Origin: Streptomyces macrolidinus
GTDB taxonomy: Bacteria > Actinomycetota > Actinomycetes > Streptomycetales > Streptomycetaceae
Assembly (NCBI RefSeq): GCF_023887685.1
Contig: NZ_JAMWMR010000023.1
Span: forward strand, 1-64,000
Length of the DNA stretch: 64,000 nt
Reading direction: 5' to 3'
Under the pieces are notes generated by a model. The model made no database searches and was not told the origin of the DNA. It saw only the letters and a list, made by a program, of their open reading frames with translations. Shown piece by piece: positions 33,585 through 42,453 of this stretch. A program made the position numbers and the translations under genes. Within the stretch, counting starts at the first letter, position 1, and each line of letters opens with the position of its first letter.

Positions 33585-35642
33585 CTATGCGTCTTCGGCT
33601 ACGCGGTGGTGGTGGCCGCCGTCATGGTCGTCGCAGCGGTCGCCGCCGTAGACCTTCTTGTGGCCTCCGTGGTGCTTGCGGCAGTGCTCCTTCTCCTTCT
33701 CCCTCTTCTTCTCCACCTTCACGATGATGGTGGCGGTCGCCTCGTTGCTGGTGACCTGAAGGCCCGTCGGGTCGGTCGCCGTGGCGTGCGCGGTGTTGGT
33801 GACCTCGCACCGCATCACCTGATGCTTACCGTGGCCCTTGCCCTTGTCCCCGCCACGCTCCTTGGCCTGCTTGCACGGCGTGACGTCGGCACGCGTGATC
33901 GTGTGACTGCCGTGACAGGTCGTGCTCTGGCCGGGGGCCAACGTGGTCGTGTCACAGGTGACCTGGGTGACCAGGTCGTCCGTGACCGTCACGTTGTGCA
34001 GTTCGGTGTTGCCGGTGTTGGTGACCATGTAGGCGTACTCGACCCGGTCACCGACCCTGAACGGACCCTCCGAGACAACCCGCTTGTCCAACGTGAGAGA
34101 GGCCACCGGTACCACCGCGACCGTCACCGTGACCGGTTCGGACACCGAAGCCGGACAGTCACCCATGCCCTGGAAGTGGGCGGTGATCTCGTGGGTTCCC
34201 ACGCCGAGGTCGGTCGTGGTGAGAGTCGCATTGCCCTGGGCATCGACCGTGGCGGTGCCGATCTGGGTCGTGCCGTCGAAGAAGATCACCTCACCACCGG
34301 TGGGAGTGCCGGAGGTGCAGGTCACGTGCGCGGTCAGGGTGACCGGTTGGCCGGGGGCGGCCGTGGTCGGGGAAGCTGTGAGCGTGGTAGTGCTTGCCGC
34401 TCTCACGGCCAGCGCCAGGCTGTGGTAGTTGCCGGCGGCGATGGCGGTGGCGTGGACGCCCGCAGGAAGGAGCGTCTCGACCGGCGTGCTGCTGCTGGCG
34501 GTGGTGCCGTCCCCCAACTCCCCGAAGCGGCCGTTGCCCCAAGCGAGGACGCGGCCGTCGGACGTCAACGCCAGACTGTGATCGTAGCCTGTGGCGACAG
34601 CGGTGGCCTGGGTGCCGACGGGAAGGAGCACTTCCACCGGTGTGCTGCTGTTGACGGTAGTGCCGTCCCCCAACTGCCCCAAGCCGTTTCGCCCCCAGGC
34701 AAGGACGCGGCCGTCGGACGTCACAGCCAGACTGTGGTAGCCGTTGTTGCCGGCGATGGCGGTCGCCCTGGTACCGGCGGGAAGGAGCACCTCGACCGGC
34801 GTGCTGCTGCTGGTCGTGGTGCCGTCCCCCAACTGCCCGAAGCCGTTGTCCCCCCAGGCGAGGACACGCCCGTCGGGCGTCAACGCCAGACTGTGATCGA
34901 AGCCGCCGGAGATGGCGGTGGCCTGGGTACCGGCGGGGAGGTGCACCTCGACCGGCGTGAGGCGATTGGTGGTGGTGCCGTCCCCCAACTGCCCGCTGCC
35001 GTTGTCCCCCCAGGCGAAGACGCGACCGTCGGACGTCAACGCCAGACTGTGGCGTTGACCGGCGGCGACGGCGGTCGCCTGAACACCGGCGGGAAGGTGC
35101 ACCTCGACCGGTGTGCTGCTGCTGGTGGTGGTGCCGTCCCCCAACTGCCCGACGTTGTTGAGGCCCCAGGCGAAGACACGGCCGTCGGACGTCACAGCCA
35201 GACTGTGGAGGCCGCCTCCTGCGATGGCGGTGGCCTGAGTACCGGCGGGAAGGTGCACCTCGACCGGTGTGCTGCTGCTGACGGTGGTGCTGTCCCCCAA
35301 ATCTCCTGCGCTGTTGTCCCCCCAGGCGAGGACGCGGCCGTCGGAGGTCAACGCCAGACTGTGGAAGAAGCCGCCGGCGATGGCGGTGAGCTGGGTGCCG
35401 GCGGGCAGGTGCACGTTCACCGGCGTCGTGCGGTCGGTGGTGGTGCCGTCCCCCAACTGCCCGAATTCGTTGTAGCCCCAGGCGAGGGCGATGTCGGTCG
35501 GCGGGGACTGTTGCGCGCTCGCGGACGGGGCCGCAAGTCCTGTCAGACAGAGTGCGGCGACCAGCGCGGCCACCAAGGCGGCCAGGGCGGCGCGCGCACG
35601 GCCGCCCTGCTGTGGTTTCAAGGAATGGGAAGAGATTCTCAC
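33585..35642 (-). CDS. Secreted seven-blade RCC1-repeat protein, copy 1
   Basis: 685 aa. A Sec signal peptide (cleavage after PSASA, about residue 43) leads to seven RCC1 repeats of 52 residues each (about 50-415), each with an AWG...NxxGQLGDGT turn and HSLALTSDGRV strand, enough to close one beta-propeller. Blade 2 has the variant GDLGDST. Then come an Ig-like domain (about 418-505) and a DUF11-like beta domain opening LTLDKRVVSEGPF (about 520-640). The tail is Lys/Glu-rich, then His/Cys-rich (HCRKHHGGHKKVYGGDRCD). There is no LPxTG or membrane anchor, so release or non-covalent wall binding is likely. RCC1 propellers are binding scaffolds. The GTG start is inferred from the paralogues; its Shine-Dalgarno is poorer than theirs. 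Confidence 0.9.
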   Translation of the reverse strand: MRISSHSLKPQQGGRARAALAALVAALVAALCLTGLAAPSASAQQSPPTDIALAWGYNEFGQLGDGTTTDRTTPVNVHLPAGTQLTAIAGGFFHSLALTSDGRVLAWGDNSAGDLGDSTTVSSSTPVEVHLPAGTQATAIAGGGLHSLAVTSDGRVFAWGLNNVGQLGDGTTTSSSTPVEVHLPAGVQATAVAAGQRHSLALTSDGRVFAWGDNGSGQLGDGTTTNRLTPVEVHLPAGTQATAISGGFDHSLALTPDGRVLAWGDNGFGQLGDGTTTSSSTPVEVLLPAGTRATAIAGNNGYHSLAVTSDGRVLAWGRNGLGQLGDGTTVNSSTPVEVLLPVGTQATAVATGYDHSLALTSDGRVLAWGNGRFGELGDGTTASSSTPVETLLPAGVHATAIAAGNYHSLALAVRAASTTTLTASPTTAAPGQPVTLTAHVTCTSGTPTGGEVIFFDGTTQIGTATVDAQGNATLTTTDLGVGTHEITAHFQGMGDCPASVSEPVTVTVAVVPVASLTLDKRVVSEGPFRVGDRVEYAYMVTNTGNTELHNVTVTDDLVTQVTCDTTTLAPGQSTTCHGSHTITRADVTPCKQAKERGGDKGKGHGKHQVMRCEVTNTAHATATDPTGLQVTSNEATATIIVKVEKKREKEKEHCRKHHGGHKKVYGGDRCDDHDGGHHHRVAEDA

Positions 35643-35674
35643 GCCCCTCGTACTACGGGGACCCTTCCGCAACT

Positions 35675-35712
35675 CCCCGGACGACACCCCGGGCCACCAC
35701 CCGAAACCCCCC
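35675..35712 (-). promoter_or_regulatory. Conserved 38-bp block upstream of RCC1 copy 1
   Basis: It lies 33 bases ahead of the GTG and matches the blocks before the other three copies, despite less similar flanks. Read on the minus strand it runs from a G-run plus TTTCGG to GGGGTGTCGTCC. It fits no common promoter consensus exactly. Confidence 0.65.
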
Positions 35713-35766
35713 GGCTGGCGCTCCCCGCACCGCCGCATCAGAGGCAGCGTCGCTGGACGCCCCACG

Positions 35767-35805
35767 CCTCGCGCCCCGCTCGGAGTGTCCGGGCGGGGCG
35801 CGAGG
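35767..35805 (-). terminator. Terminator of RCC1 copy 2
   Basis: CCTCGCGCCCCGC (35767-35779) pairs perfectly with GCGGGGCGCGAGG (35793-35805). It lies 24 bases after the copy 2 stop and well upstream of the copy 1 start, so each RCC1 gene appears to be transcribed separately. Confidence 0.8.
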
Positions 35806-35828
35806 CGGTGTTCTACGAGACGTGCCTG

Positions 35829-37862
35829 TTATGCCTGTTGGGCCGCACGACGGTGGTGACCGCCGTGGTCATCACACCTGTCGCCCCCGTAGACCTTCTT
35901 GTGACCATGGTGCTTGCGGCAGCGCTCCTTCTCCTTCTCCTTCTCCACCTTCACGATGATCGTGGCACTCGCCTCATTGCTGGTGACCTGAGCACCATCC
36001 GGCCCGATCGCCGTCGCGGTCGCGGTGTTGGTGACCTCGCACCGCATCACCCGATGCCTGCCGTGACCCTTCTCCCCACCACGGTCCTTGGCCGACGTGC
36101 ACGGGGTGACATCGGCACGGGTGATCATGTGAGTACCACGGCAGGTGGTACTCGCGCCCGGGGCGAGCGTGGTCACATCACAGGTGACCCGGGCGACCAG
36201 GTCGTCCGTGACCGTCACGTCGTGCAGGGTGACACCGCCGGTATTGGTGACCGTGTACGCGTACTCGACCCGGTCCCCGACCTTGAACGGACCTTCCGAG
36301 ACAACCCTCTTGTCCAGCGTGAGGGACGCCACCGGTACCACCGCGACGGTCACCGTGACCGGCTCGGAGACGGACGCCGGACAGTCCGCGTTGCCGAGGT
36401 AGTGGGCCGTGATCTGGTGGATGCCCAGACCGAGGCTCGTCGTGGTGAAGGTCGCGTTGCCCTGAGCGTCGAGGGTGGCACTGCCGATGAACCTGTTCCC
36501 GTCGAAGAACTCGACAGTGCCGGTGGGCGTGCCGGAAGTGCAGGTCACATGCGCGGTCAGGGTGACCGGCTGGCCGGGGGCAACCGTGGTCGGGGAGGCC
36601 GTGAGCGTGGTGCTGCTCTCCGCCCTCACCGCCAGCGCAAGACTGTGGAGATAGCCGCCGGCGATGGCGGTGGCGTGGACTCCGGCAGGAAGGAGTGCCT
36701 CGACCGGCGTGAGGCGTTCGATGGTGGTGCCGTCCCCCAACTGCCCGAAGAGGTTGTCGCCCCAGGCGAGGACGCGGCCGTCGGACGTCAACGCCAGACT
36801 GTGGAAGCCGCCGGCGGCGACAGCGGTGACCTGGGTGCCGGTGGGAAGGAGCGTCTCGACCGGCGTGAGGTGAGTAGTGGTGGTGCCGTCCCCCAACTGT
36901 CCGAAGCCGTTGTTGCCCCAGGCGAGGACACGGCCGTCGGACGTCAACGCCAGACTGTGCGCGTCTCCTCCGGAGATGCCAGTGACCTGGACACCGGCAG
37001 GAAGGTGCACCTCGACCGGCGTGAGGCGATCGGTGGTGGTGCCGTCCCCCAACTGACCGGAGGAGTTGAAGCCCCAGGCAAGGACGCGGCCGTCGGACGT
37101 CAGCGCCAGACTGTGAAGGTCACCAGCGGCGATGGCGGTGACCTGAACACCGGCAGGAAGGTGCACCTCGACCGGCGTGAGGCGATCGGTGGTGGTGCCG
37201 TCCCCCACCTGCCCGTAGCGGTTGAAGCCCCAGGCGAGGACACGGCCGTCGGACGTCAACGCCATACTGTGGAGCAGGCCGGCGGCGATGGCGGTGACCT
37301 GGGTACCAGCAGGAAGGTGCACCTCGACCGGCGTGAGGCGATTGATGGTGGTGCCGTCCCCCACCTGCCCGGAGGAGTTGTAGCCCCAGGCGAAAACACG
37401 GCCGTCGGACGTCAACGCCATACTGTGCTCGCCGCCCGCGGCAATGGCAGTGGCGTGGACACCGGCGGGAAGAAGCGTCTCGACCGGCGTGAGGCGGTCG
37501 GTCCTGGTGCCATCGCCCAACTCGCCTTGGCCGTTGAGGCCCCAGGCGAGGACACGGCCGTCGGACGTCAGTCCCAGGCTGTGGCGTTCGCCGCCGGAGA
37601 CGGCGATGAGCTCTACGCCGGCGGGAAGGTGCACGTTGACCGGCGCGTCGCGCTGGATGGTGGTGCCGTCCCCCACCTGCCCGAAGTCGTTGATGCCCCA
37701 GGCCAGGGCGATGTCGGTCGGCGGGGACTGTTGCGCGCTCGCGGACGGGGCCGCAAGTCCGGTCAGACAGAGGGCGGCGACCAGGGTGGCCAGCATGGCC
37801 GTCAGGGCGGCGCGCGCACGCCCTCCCGGTCCAGGTCTCAAGGTATGGGAAGAGAATCTCAC
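35829..37862 (-). CDS. Secreted seven-blade RCC1-repeat protein, copy 2
   Basis: 677 aa with the same domain order as copy 1. The GTG is well supported by AGGAG six bases upstream. This copy differs in detail: several blades use GQVGDGT, loops often read DRLTPVEVHLPAG, the Ig-like domain has the shorter TGTVEFFDGNRFIG in place of GGEVIFFDGTTQIG, and the DUF11-like part has GGVTLHDVTV. Its tail starts KVEKEKEKERCRKHHGHK. Blade identity within the gene is high at DNA level, so blades may exchange by recombination. The differences look like diversification of propeller faces rather than decay; no frameshift is seen. Confidence 0.9.
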   Translation of the reverse strand: MRFSSHTLRPGPGGRARAALTAMLATLVAALCLTGLAAPSASAQQSPPTDIALAWGINDFGQVGDGTTIQRDAPVNVHLPAGVELIAVSGGERHSLGLTSDGRVLAWGLNGQGELGDGTRTDRLTPVETLLPAGVHATAIAAGGEHSMALTSDGRVFAWGYNSSGQVGDGTTINRLTPVEVHLPAGTQVTAIAAGLLHSMALTSDGRVLAWGFNRYGQVGDGTTTDRLTPVEVHLPAGVQVTAIAAGDLHSLALTSDGRVLAWGFNSSGQLGDGTTTDRLTPVEVHLPAGVQVTGISGGDAHSLALTSDGRVLAWGNNGFGQLGDGTTTTHLTPVETLLPTGTQVTAVAAGGFHSLALTSDGRVLAWGDNLFGQLGDGTTIERLTPVEALLPAGVHATAIAGGYLHSLALAVRAESSTTLTASPTTVAPGQPVTLTAHVTCTSGTPTGTVEFFDGNRFIGSATLDAQGNATFTTTSLGLGIHQITAHYLGNADCPASVSEPVTVTVAVVPVASLTLDKRVVSEGPFKVGDRVEYAYTVTNTGGVTLHDVTVTDDLVARVTCDVTTLAPGASTTCRGTHMITRADVTPCTSAKDRGGEKGHGRHRVMRCEVTNTATATAIGPDGAQVTSNEASATIIVKVEKEKEKERCRKHHGHKKVYGGDRCDDHGGHHRRAAQQA

Positions 37863-37893
37863 CCCCTTCTCCTACAGACCCCTTGGGGAGCAA

Positions 37894-37931
37894 CCCCGGA
37901 CGACACCCCGTCCCACCACCCGAAACCCCCC
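37894..37931 (-). promoter_or_regulatory. Conserved 38-bp block upstream of RCC1 copy 2
   Basis: It lies 32 bases ahead of the GTG, with the same G-run, TTTCGGGTGGTGGGACGGGG and TGTCGTCC pattern, and is identical to the block before copy 3. Confidence 0.7.
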
Positions 37932-37995
37932 GCCCGGAGCCCCCGACACCGCCGCATCGGAGGCAACACCCTTCAGCGGCTTCACCTCACGCACC

Positions 37996-38028
37996 CGCGC
38001 CCCGCCCGGAGTGTCCGGACGGGGCGCG
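37996..38028 (-). terminator. Terminator of RCC1 copy 3
   Basis: CGCGCCCCGCCCGG pairs with CCGGACGGGGCGCG with one mismatch around a short loop, 27 bases beyond the copy 3 stop. Confidence 0.8.
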
Positions 38029-38054
38029 CAGCGGTGTTCTACGAGACGTGCCTG

Positions 38055-40091
38055 TTACGCCTGTTCGGCTACGCGACGGTGGTGACCGTCATCGCACCTG
38101 TCGTTGCCGTAGACCTTCTTGTGGCCGTGGTGCTTGCGGCAATGCTCCTTCTCCTTCTCCTTCTTCTTCTCGACCTTCACGGTGATGGTGGCGGTGGCCT
38201 CGTCGCTGGTGACCTCGTCGCCGTTCGGGTCGATCGCGGTCGCCTGCGCGGTGTTGGTGACCTGACACCGCATCACCTGATGCTTGCCGTGCCCCTTGTC
38301 ACCGCCACGCTCCTTGGCCGTCTTGCACGGAGTCACGTCGGAGCGGGTGATGGTGTGGCTGCCGTGACAGGTGGTGCTCTGGCCGGGCGCGATCGTGGTC
38401 GCGTCACAAGTGACCCGGGCGACCAGGTCGTCCGTGACCGTCACGTTGTGCAGTTCGGTGTTGCCGGTGTTGGTGACCGTGTAGGCGTACTCGACCCGGT
38501 CCCCGACCTTGAACGGACCTTCCGAGACAACCCGCTTGTCCAGCGTGAGGGCCGTCTGCGGGGCCTCCTCGACGGTCACCGTGACCGGCTCGGAGACGGA
38601 AGGCGGGCAGGTGCCCTCGCCCTGGAAGCGGGCAGTGATCTCGTGGGTGCCCAGGCCGAGGCTGGTCGTGGTGAGGGTGGCATTGCCCTCGGCGTTCACC
38701 GTGGCGGTACCGATCTGGGTGGTGCCGTCGAAGAAGACCACCTCACCACCGGTGGGCGTACCGGCGGTGCAGGTCACGTGCGCGGTCAAGGTGACCGGCT
38801 GACCGGGGGTGACCGTGGTCGGGGAGGCCGTGAGCGTGGTGCTGCTCGCCTCTCTGACAGCCAACGCCAGACTGTGGTAGGCACCGGCGGCAATGGCGGT
38901 GGCGCGAGTGAAGGGGGGAAGGTGGACCTGGACCGGCGTGCTGCTGTCGGTGGTGGTGCCGTCTCCCAACTGCCCGGAGACGTTGTACCCCCAGGCGAGG
39001 ATGCGACCATCGGACGTCAACGCCAGACTGTGGTAAGCGTTGGCGGAGATGGCGGTGACCTGGACACCGACGGGAAGGTGCACCGCGACCGGCGTGAGGC
39101 GGTCGGTGGTGGTGCCGTCCCCCAACTGCCCGAAGTTGTTCTCGCCCCAGGCGAGGACGCGGCCGTCGGACGTCAACGCCAGGTTGTAGTACCAGGCTGA
39201 GGCGATGGCGGTGACCTGAACGCCGGCGGGAAGAAGCACCTCGACCGGCGTGCTGCGGTTGGTGGTGGTGCCGTCCCCCAACTGCCCATAGAAGTTGTTG
39301 CCCCAGGCGAGGACGCGGCCGTCGGACGTCAACGCCAGACTGTGGTAGGCACCGGCGCCGATGGCGGTGGCCTGGGTCCCGGCGGGAAGGTGTACTTCAA
39401 CCGGGGTGGTGCGTTGGGTGGTGGTGCCATCTCCCAACTGCCCAGCGCTGTTGTTGCCCCAGGCGAGGACGCGGCCGTCGGATGTCAACGCCAGACTGTG
39501 GTAGCCGCCGCCGGAGATGGCGGTGGCCTGCACGCCGGCGGGAAGATGAACCTCGACCGGCGTGCTGCGGTTGGTGGTGGTGCCGTCCCCCAACTGCCCA
39601 TATGCGTTATAGCCCCAGGCGAAGACGCGACCGTCGGATGTCAGCGCCAGACTGTGGTACTGACCGCCGGAGATGGCAGTGACCTGCACGCCGGCGGGAA
39701 GAAGCACCTCGACCGGCGTGCTGCGGTTGGTGGTGGCGCCGTCCCCCAACTGCCCGTAGCCGTTGTTGCCCCAGGCGAGGACGTGGCCGTCGGTCGTCAG
39801 CGCCAGACTGTGGAAGGAACCTGCGGCGATGGCGGTGAGCTGAACGCCGGAGGGAAGGTGCACGTTGATCGGCATGCTGCTGCTGGTGGTGGTGCCGTCC
39901 CCCAACTGCCCGAAGTCGTTGTTGCCCCAGGCGAGGGCGATGTCGGTCGGCGGGGACGGTTGCGCGCTCGCGGGCGGAGCCGCGAGACCGGTCAGACAGA
40001 GCGCGGTGACCAGCACGGCCAGCACAGCAGTCAGAGCGGCGCGCGCACGCCCTCCCGGTCCAGGTCTCAAGGTATGGGAAGAGAATCTCAC
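38055..40091 (-). CDS. Secreted seven-blade RCC1-repeat protein, copy 3
   Basis: 678 aa. All seven blades carry GQLGDGT without exception, making this the most regular copy. Blade-tip residues vary (NNDFGQ, NNGYGQ, YNAYGQ, NNSAGQ, NNFYGQ, ENNFGQ, YNVSGQ). The Ig-like to DUF11 junction reads EEAPQTALTLDKRV, unlike the VVPVAS junction of copies 1 and 2. The tail has the HCRKHHGHKKVYGNDRCDD form shared with copy 4 except for a small insertion there. Upstream DNA is nearly identical to that of copy 2 over about 170 bases, showing that these two are the most recent duplicates at least in their flanks. Confidence 0.9.
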   Translation of the reverse strand: MRFSSHTLRPGPGGRARAALTAVLAVLVTALCLTGLAAPPASAQPSPPTDIALAWGNNDFGQLGDGTTTSSSMPINVHLPSGVQLTAIAAGSFHSLALTTDGHVLAWGNNGYGQLGDGATTNRSTPVEVLLPAGVQVTAISGGQYHSLALTSDGRVFAWGYNAYGQLGDGTTTNRSTPVEVHLPAGVQATAISGGGYHSLALTSDGRVLAWGNNSAGQLGDGTTTQRTTPVEVHLPAGTQATAIGAGAYHSLALTSDGRVLAWGNNFYGQLGDGTTTNRSTPVEVLLPAGVQVTAIASAWYYNLALTSDGRVLAWGENNFGQLGDGTTTDRLTPVAVHLPVGVQVTAISANAYHSLALTSDGRILAWGYNVSGQLGDGTTTDSSTPVQVHLPPFTRATAIAAGAYHSLALAVREASSTTLTASPTTVTPGQPVTLTAHVTCTAGTPTGGEVVFFDGTTQIGTATVNAEGNATLTTTSLGLGTHEITARFQGEGTCPPSVSEPVTVTVEEAPQTALTLDKRVVSEGPFKVGDRVEYAYTVTNTGNTELHNVTVTDDLVARVTCDATTIAPGQSTTCHGSHTITRSDVTPCKTAKERGGDKGHGKHQVMRCQVTNTAQATAIDPNGDEVTSDEATATITVKVEKKKEKEKEHCRKHHGHKKVYGNDRCDDGHHRRVAEQA

Positions 40092-40122
40092 CCCCTTCTC
40101 CTACAGACCCCTTGGGGAGCAA

Positions 40123-40160
40123 CCCCGGACGACACCCCGTCCCACCACCCGAAACCCCCC
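40123..40160 (-). promoter_or_regulatory. Conserved 38-bp block upstream of RCC1 copy 3
   Basis: Same sequence and same 32-base distance to the GTG as for copy 2. Confidence 0.7.
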
Positions 40161-40224
40161 GCCCGGAGCCCCCGCATCCCCCGCATCGGAGGCAACACCC
40201 TTCAGCGGCTTCACCTCCCGCACC

Positions 40225-40257
40225 CGCGCCCCGCCCGGAGTGTCCGGACGGGGCGCG
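40225..40257 (-). terminator. Terminator of RCC1 copy 4
   Basis: Same stem as the one after copy 3 (CGCGCCCCGCCCGG with CCGGACGGGGCGCG), 27 bases beyond the copy 4 stop. Confidence 0.8.
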
Positions 40258-40283
40258 CAGCAGCGATCTACGAGGGGTTGTTC

Positions 40284-42329
40284 TTATGCCTGTTGGGCTG
40301 CGCGACGGTGGTGGCCGTCATCGCACCTGTCGTTGCCGTAGACCTTGTGGCTGCCGTGGTGCTTGCGGCAGTGCTCCTTCTCTTCCTTCTCCTTCTTCTT
40401 CTCGACCTTCACGGTGATGGTGGCGGTGGCCTCGTCGCTGGTGACCTCGTCGCCGTTCGGGTCGATCGCGGTCGCGTGCGCGGTGTTGGTGACCTGACAC
40501 CGCATGACCTGGTGCTTGCCATGCCCCTTGTCACCGCCACGCTCCTTGGCCGTCTTGCACGGAGTCACGTCGGCGCGAGTGATCGTGTGGCTGCCGTGAC
40601 AGGTGGTGCTCTGGCCGGGGGCCAACCTGGTCACGTCGCAGGTGACCTGGGCGACCAGGTCGTCCGTGACCCTCACGTTGGTCAGGACGGTGTTACCGGT
40701 GTTCGTGACCGTGTAGGCGTACTCGACCCGGTCCCCGACCTTGAACGGACCTTCCGAGACAACCCGCTTGTCCAGCGTGAGGGAGGCCTGCACCTCTTCG
40801 ACGGTCACCGTGACCGGTGCGGAGACGGAGGCCGGGCAGTCACCCATGCCTTGGAAGCGGGCGGTGATCTCGTGGGTGCCCAGGCTGAGGCTGCTGGTGG
40901 TGAAGGTGGCGTTGCCCTGGGCGTCGACGGTGGCGGTGCCGATCTGGGTGGTGCCGTCGAAGAAGACCACCTCACCACCGGTGGGGGTGCCTGTGGTGCA
41001 GGTGACGTGCGCGGTCAAGGTGACCGGCTGGCCGGGGGCAACCGTGGTCGGGGAGACCGTGAGCGTGGTAGTGCTCGTCCCTCTGACAGCCGACGCCAGA
41101 CTGTGGAGGCCGCCCGCGGAGATGGCGGTGGCGTGAACATCGGCAGGAATGAGCGTCTCAACCGGCGTGAGGCGGGTGATGTTGGTTCCATCCCCCAACT
41201 GCCCGAAGGTGTTACCACCCCAGGCAAGGACGCGGCCGTCGGACGCCAACGCCAGACTGTGCACGTTTCCTGCGGAGATGGCGGTGACCTGGGTACCGAC
41301 AGGAAGAAGCGCCTCGACCGGCGTGAGGCGATTGGTGGTGGTGCCGTCCCCCAACTGCCCGCTGCTGTTCAAGCCCCAGGCGAGGACACCGCCGTCGGAC
41401 GTCAACGCCAGACTATGGCGGCTGTCGTTTCCTGCGGCAACAGCAACGGCGTGGGTGCCGACGGGAAGGTGCACCTCGACCGGCGTGAGGCGATTGATGG
41501 TGGTGCCGTCCCCCAACTGCCCGAAGGCGTTCCACCCCCAGGCGAAGACACGGCCATCCGACGTCACCGCCAGACTATGGCCTTCGCCGCCAGCAACGGC
41601 CGTGGCCTGGACGCCAGCGGGCAGCAGCGTCTCGACCGGCGTGGTGCGGAAGATGGTGGTGCCGTCCCCCAACTGCCCCAGATCGTTTCGCCCCCAGGCG
41701 AAGACACGGCCATCCGACGTCACCGCCAGGCTGTGGCGTTCTCCGGCCGCGATGGCGGTGATCTGGGTGCCAGCGGGAAGGTGCACCTCGACCGGCGTGA
41801 GGCGGTTGGTGGTGGTGCCGTCCCCCAACTGCCCGTTGACGTTTTCACCCCAGGCGAGGACGTGGCCGTCGGACGTCAACGCCAGGCTGAAGTTGAGGCC
41901 TGCGGCGATCGCGGTGACCTGGGTGCCGGCGGGAAGGTCGACCGTGACCGGCGTGAGGCGATCCGTGAGGGTGCCGTCCCCCAACTGCCCGAAGAAGTTG
42001 CCTCCCCAGGCAAGGACGCGGCCGTCGGATGTCAACCCCAGACTGTGCTCGCCACCGCCGGCGACGGCAGTGAGCTGGGTACCGGCGGGAAGGTCGACCG
42101 CGACCGGCGTGTTGCGGTTGGTGGTGGTGCCGTCCCCCAACTGCCCGAGGTCGTTGAGCCCCCAGGCGAGGGCGATGTCGGTCGGCGGGGACTGTTGCGC
42201 GCTCGCAGGCGAAGCCGCGAGCCCGGTCAGGCAGAGCGCGGCGACCAGGGTCGCCACCATGGCTGTCAGAACGGAGCGCGCACGGCCTACGGGCCGTGGT
42301 CTCGGAGAAGAAGAGGAGGAAAATGTCAC
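40284..42329 (-). CDS. Secreted seven-blade RCC1-repeat protein, copy 4
   Basis: 681 aa, the first gene of the array in its own direction and the most diverged. The N-terminus (SPRPRPVGRARSVLTAM) differs from the others, while LTGLAASPASAQQSPPTDIA restores the common signal-peptide end. Early blades use TPVTVDLPAGTQ loops, one blade has a two-residue insertion (AAGNDSRHSLAL), and the DUF11-like part reads GNTVLTNVRVTDD. The GTG has AGGAGGAGG just upstream. The tail is KKKEKEEKEHCRKHHGSHK. Upstream of it lies the TetR gene, also on the minus strand, with 124 bases between. Confidence 0.9.
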   Translation of the reverse strand: MTFSSSSSPRPRPVGRARSVLTAMVATLVAALCLTGLAASPASAQQSPPTDIALAWGLNDLGQLGDGTTTNRNTPVAVDLPAGTQLTAVAGGGEHSLGLTSDGRVLAWGGNFFGQLGDGTLTDRLTPVTVDLPAGTQVTAIAAGLNFSLALTSDGHVLAWGENVNGQLGDGTTTNRLTPVEVHLPAGTQITAIAAGERHSLAVTSDGRVFAWGRNDLGQLGDGTTIFRTTPVETLLPAGVQATAVAGGEGHSLAVTSDGRVFAWGWNAFGQLGDGTTINRLTPVEVHLPVGTHAVAVAAGNDSRHSLALTSDGGVLAWGLNSSGQLGDGTTTNRLTPVEALLPVGTQVTAISAGNVHSLALASDGRVLAWGGNTFGQLGDGTNITRLTPVETLIPADVHATAISAGGLHSLASAVRGTSTTTLTVSPTTVAPGQPVTLTAHVTCTTGTPTGGEVVFFDGTTQIGTATVDAQGNATFTTSSLSLGTHEITARFQGMGDCPASVSAPVTVTVEEVQASLTLDKRVVSEGPFKVGDRVEYAYTVTNTGNTVLTNVRVTDDLVAQVTCDVTRLAPGQSTTCHGSHTITRADVTPCKTAKERGGDKGHGKHQVMRCQVTNTAHATAIDPNGDEVTSDEATATITVKVEKKKEKEEKEHCRKHHGSHKVYGNDRCDDGHHRRAAQQA

Positions 42330-42360
42330 GCCCCTCCTCCTACAGACCTCCGCGAAAGGC

Positions 42361-42398
42361 CCTCGGCCGACACCCCGGCCCAACGTCCAAAACCCCCC
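42361..42398 (-). promoter_or_regulatory. Conserved 38-bp block upstream of RCC1 copy 4
   Basis: The most diverged version of the block but again exactly 32 bases before the GTG. GGGGTGTCGGCCG and the G-run plus TTTTGG are kept while flanking bases differ. Confidence 0.6.
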
Positions 42399-42453
42399 GC
42401 CCGGAGCCCCACGCACACCGCCGCTCGGCGTCGGCCTCGGGCCTCAGAGACCT

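Noticed and set aside
33579..39200. A plus-strand open frame of 1873 codons antisense to RCC1 copies 1-2 and most of copy 3
   Set aside because: It is a GC-bias shadow of repeated coding DNA. It runs through two intergenic regions and terminators, its translation is low-complexity (Gly/Asp/Arg repeats) and it has no ribosome binding site. The minus-strand frames give clean domains.
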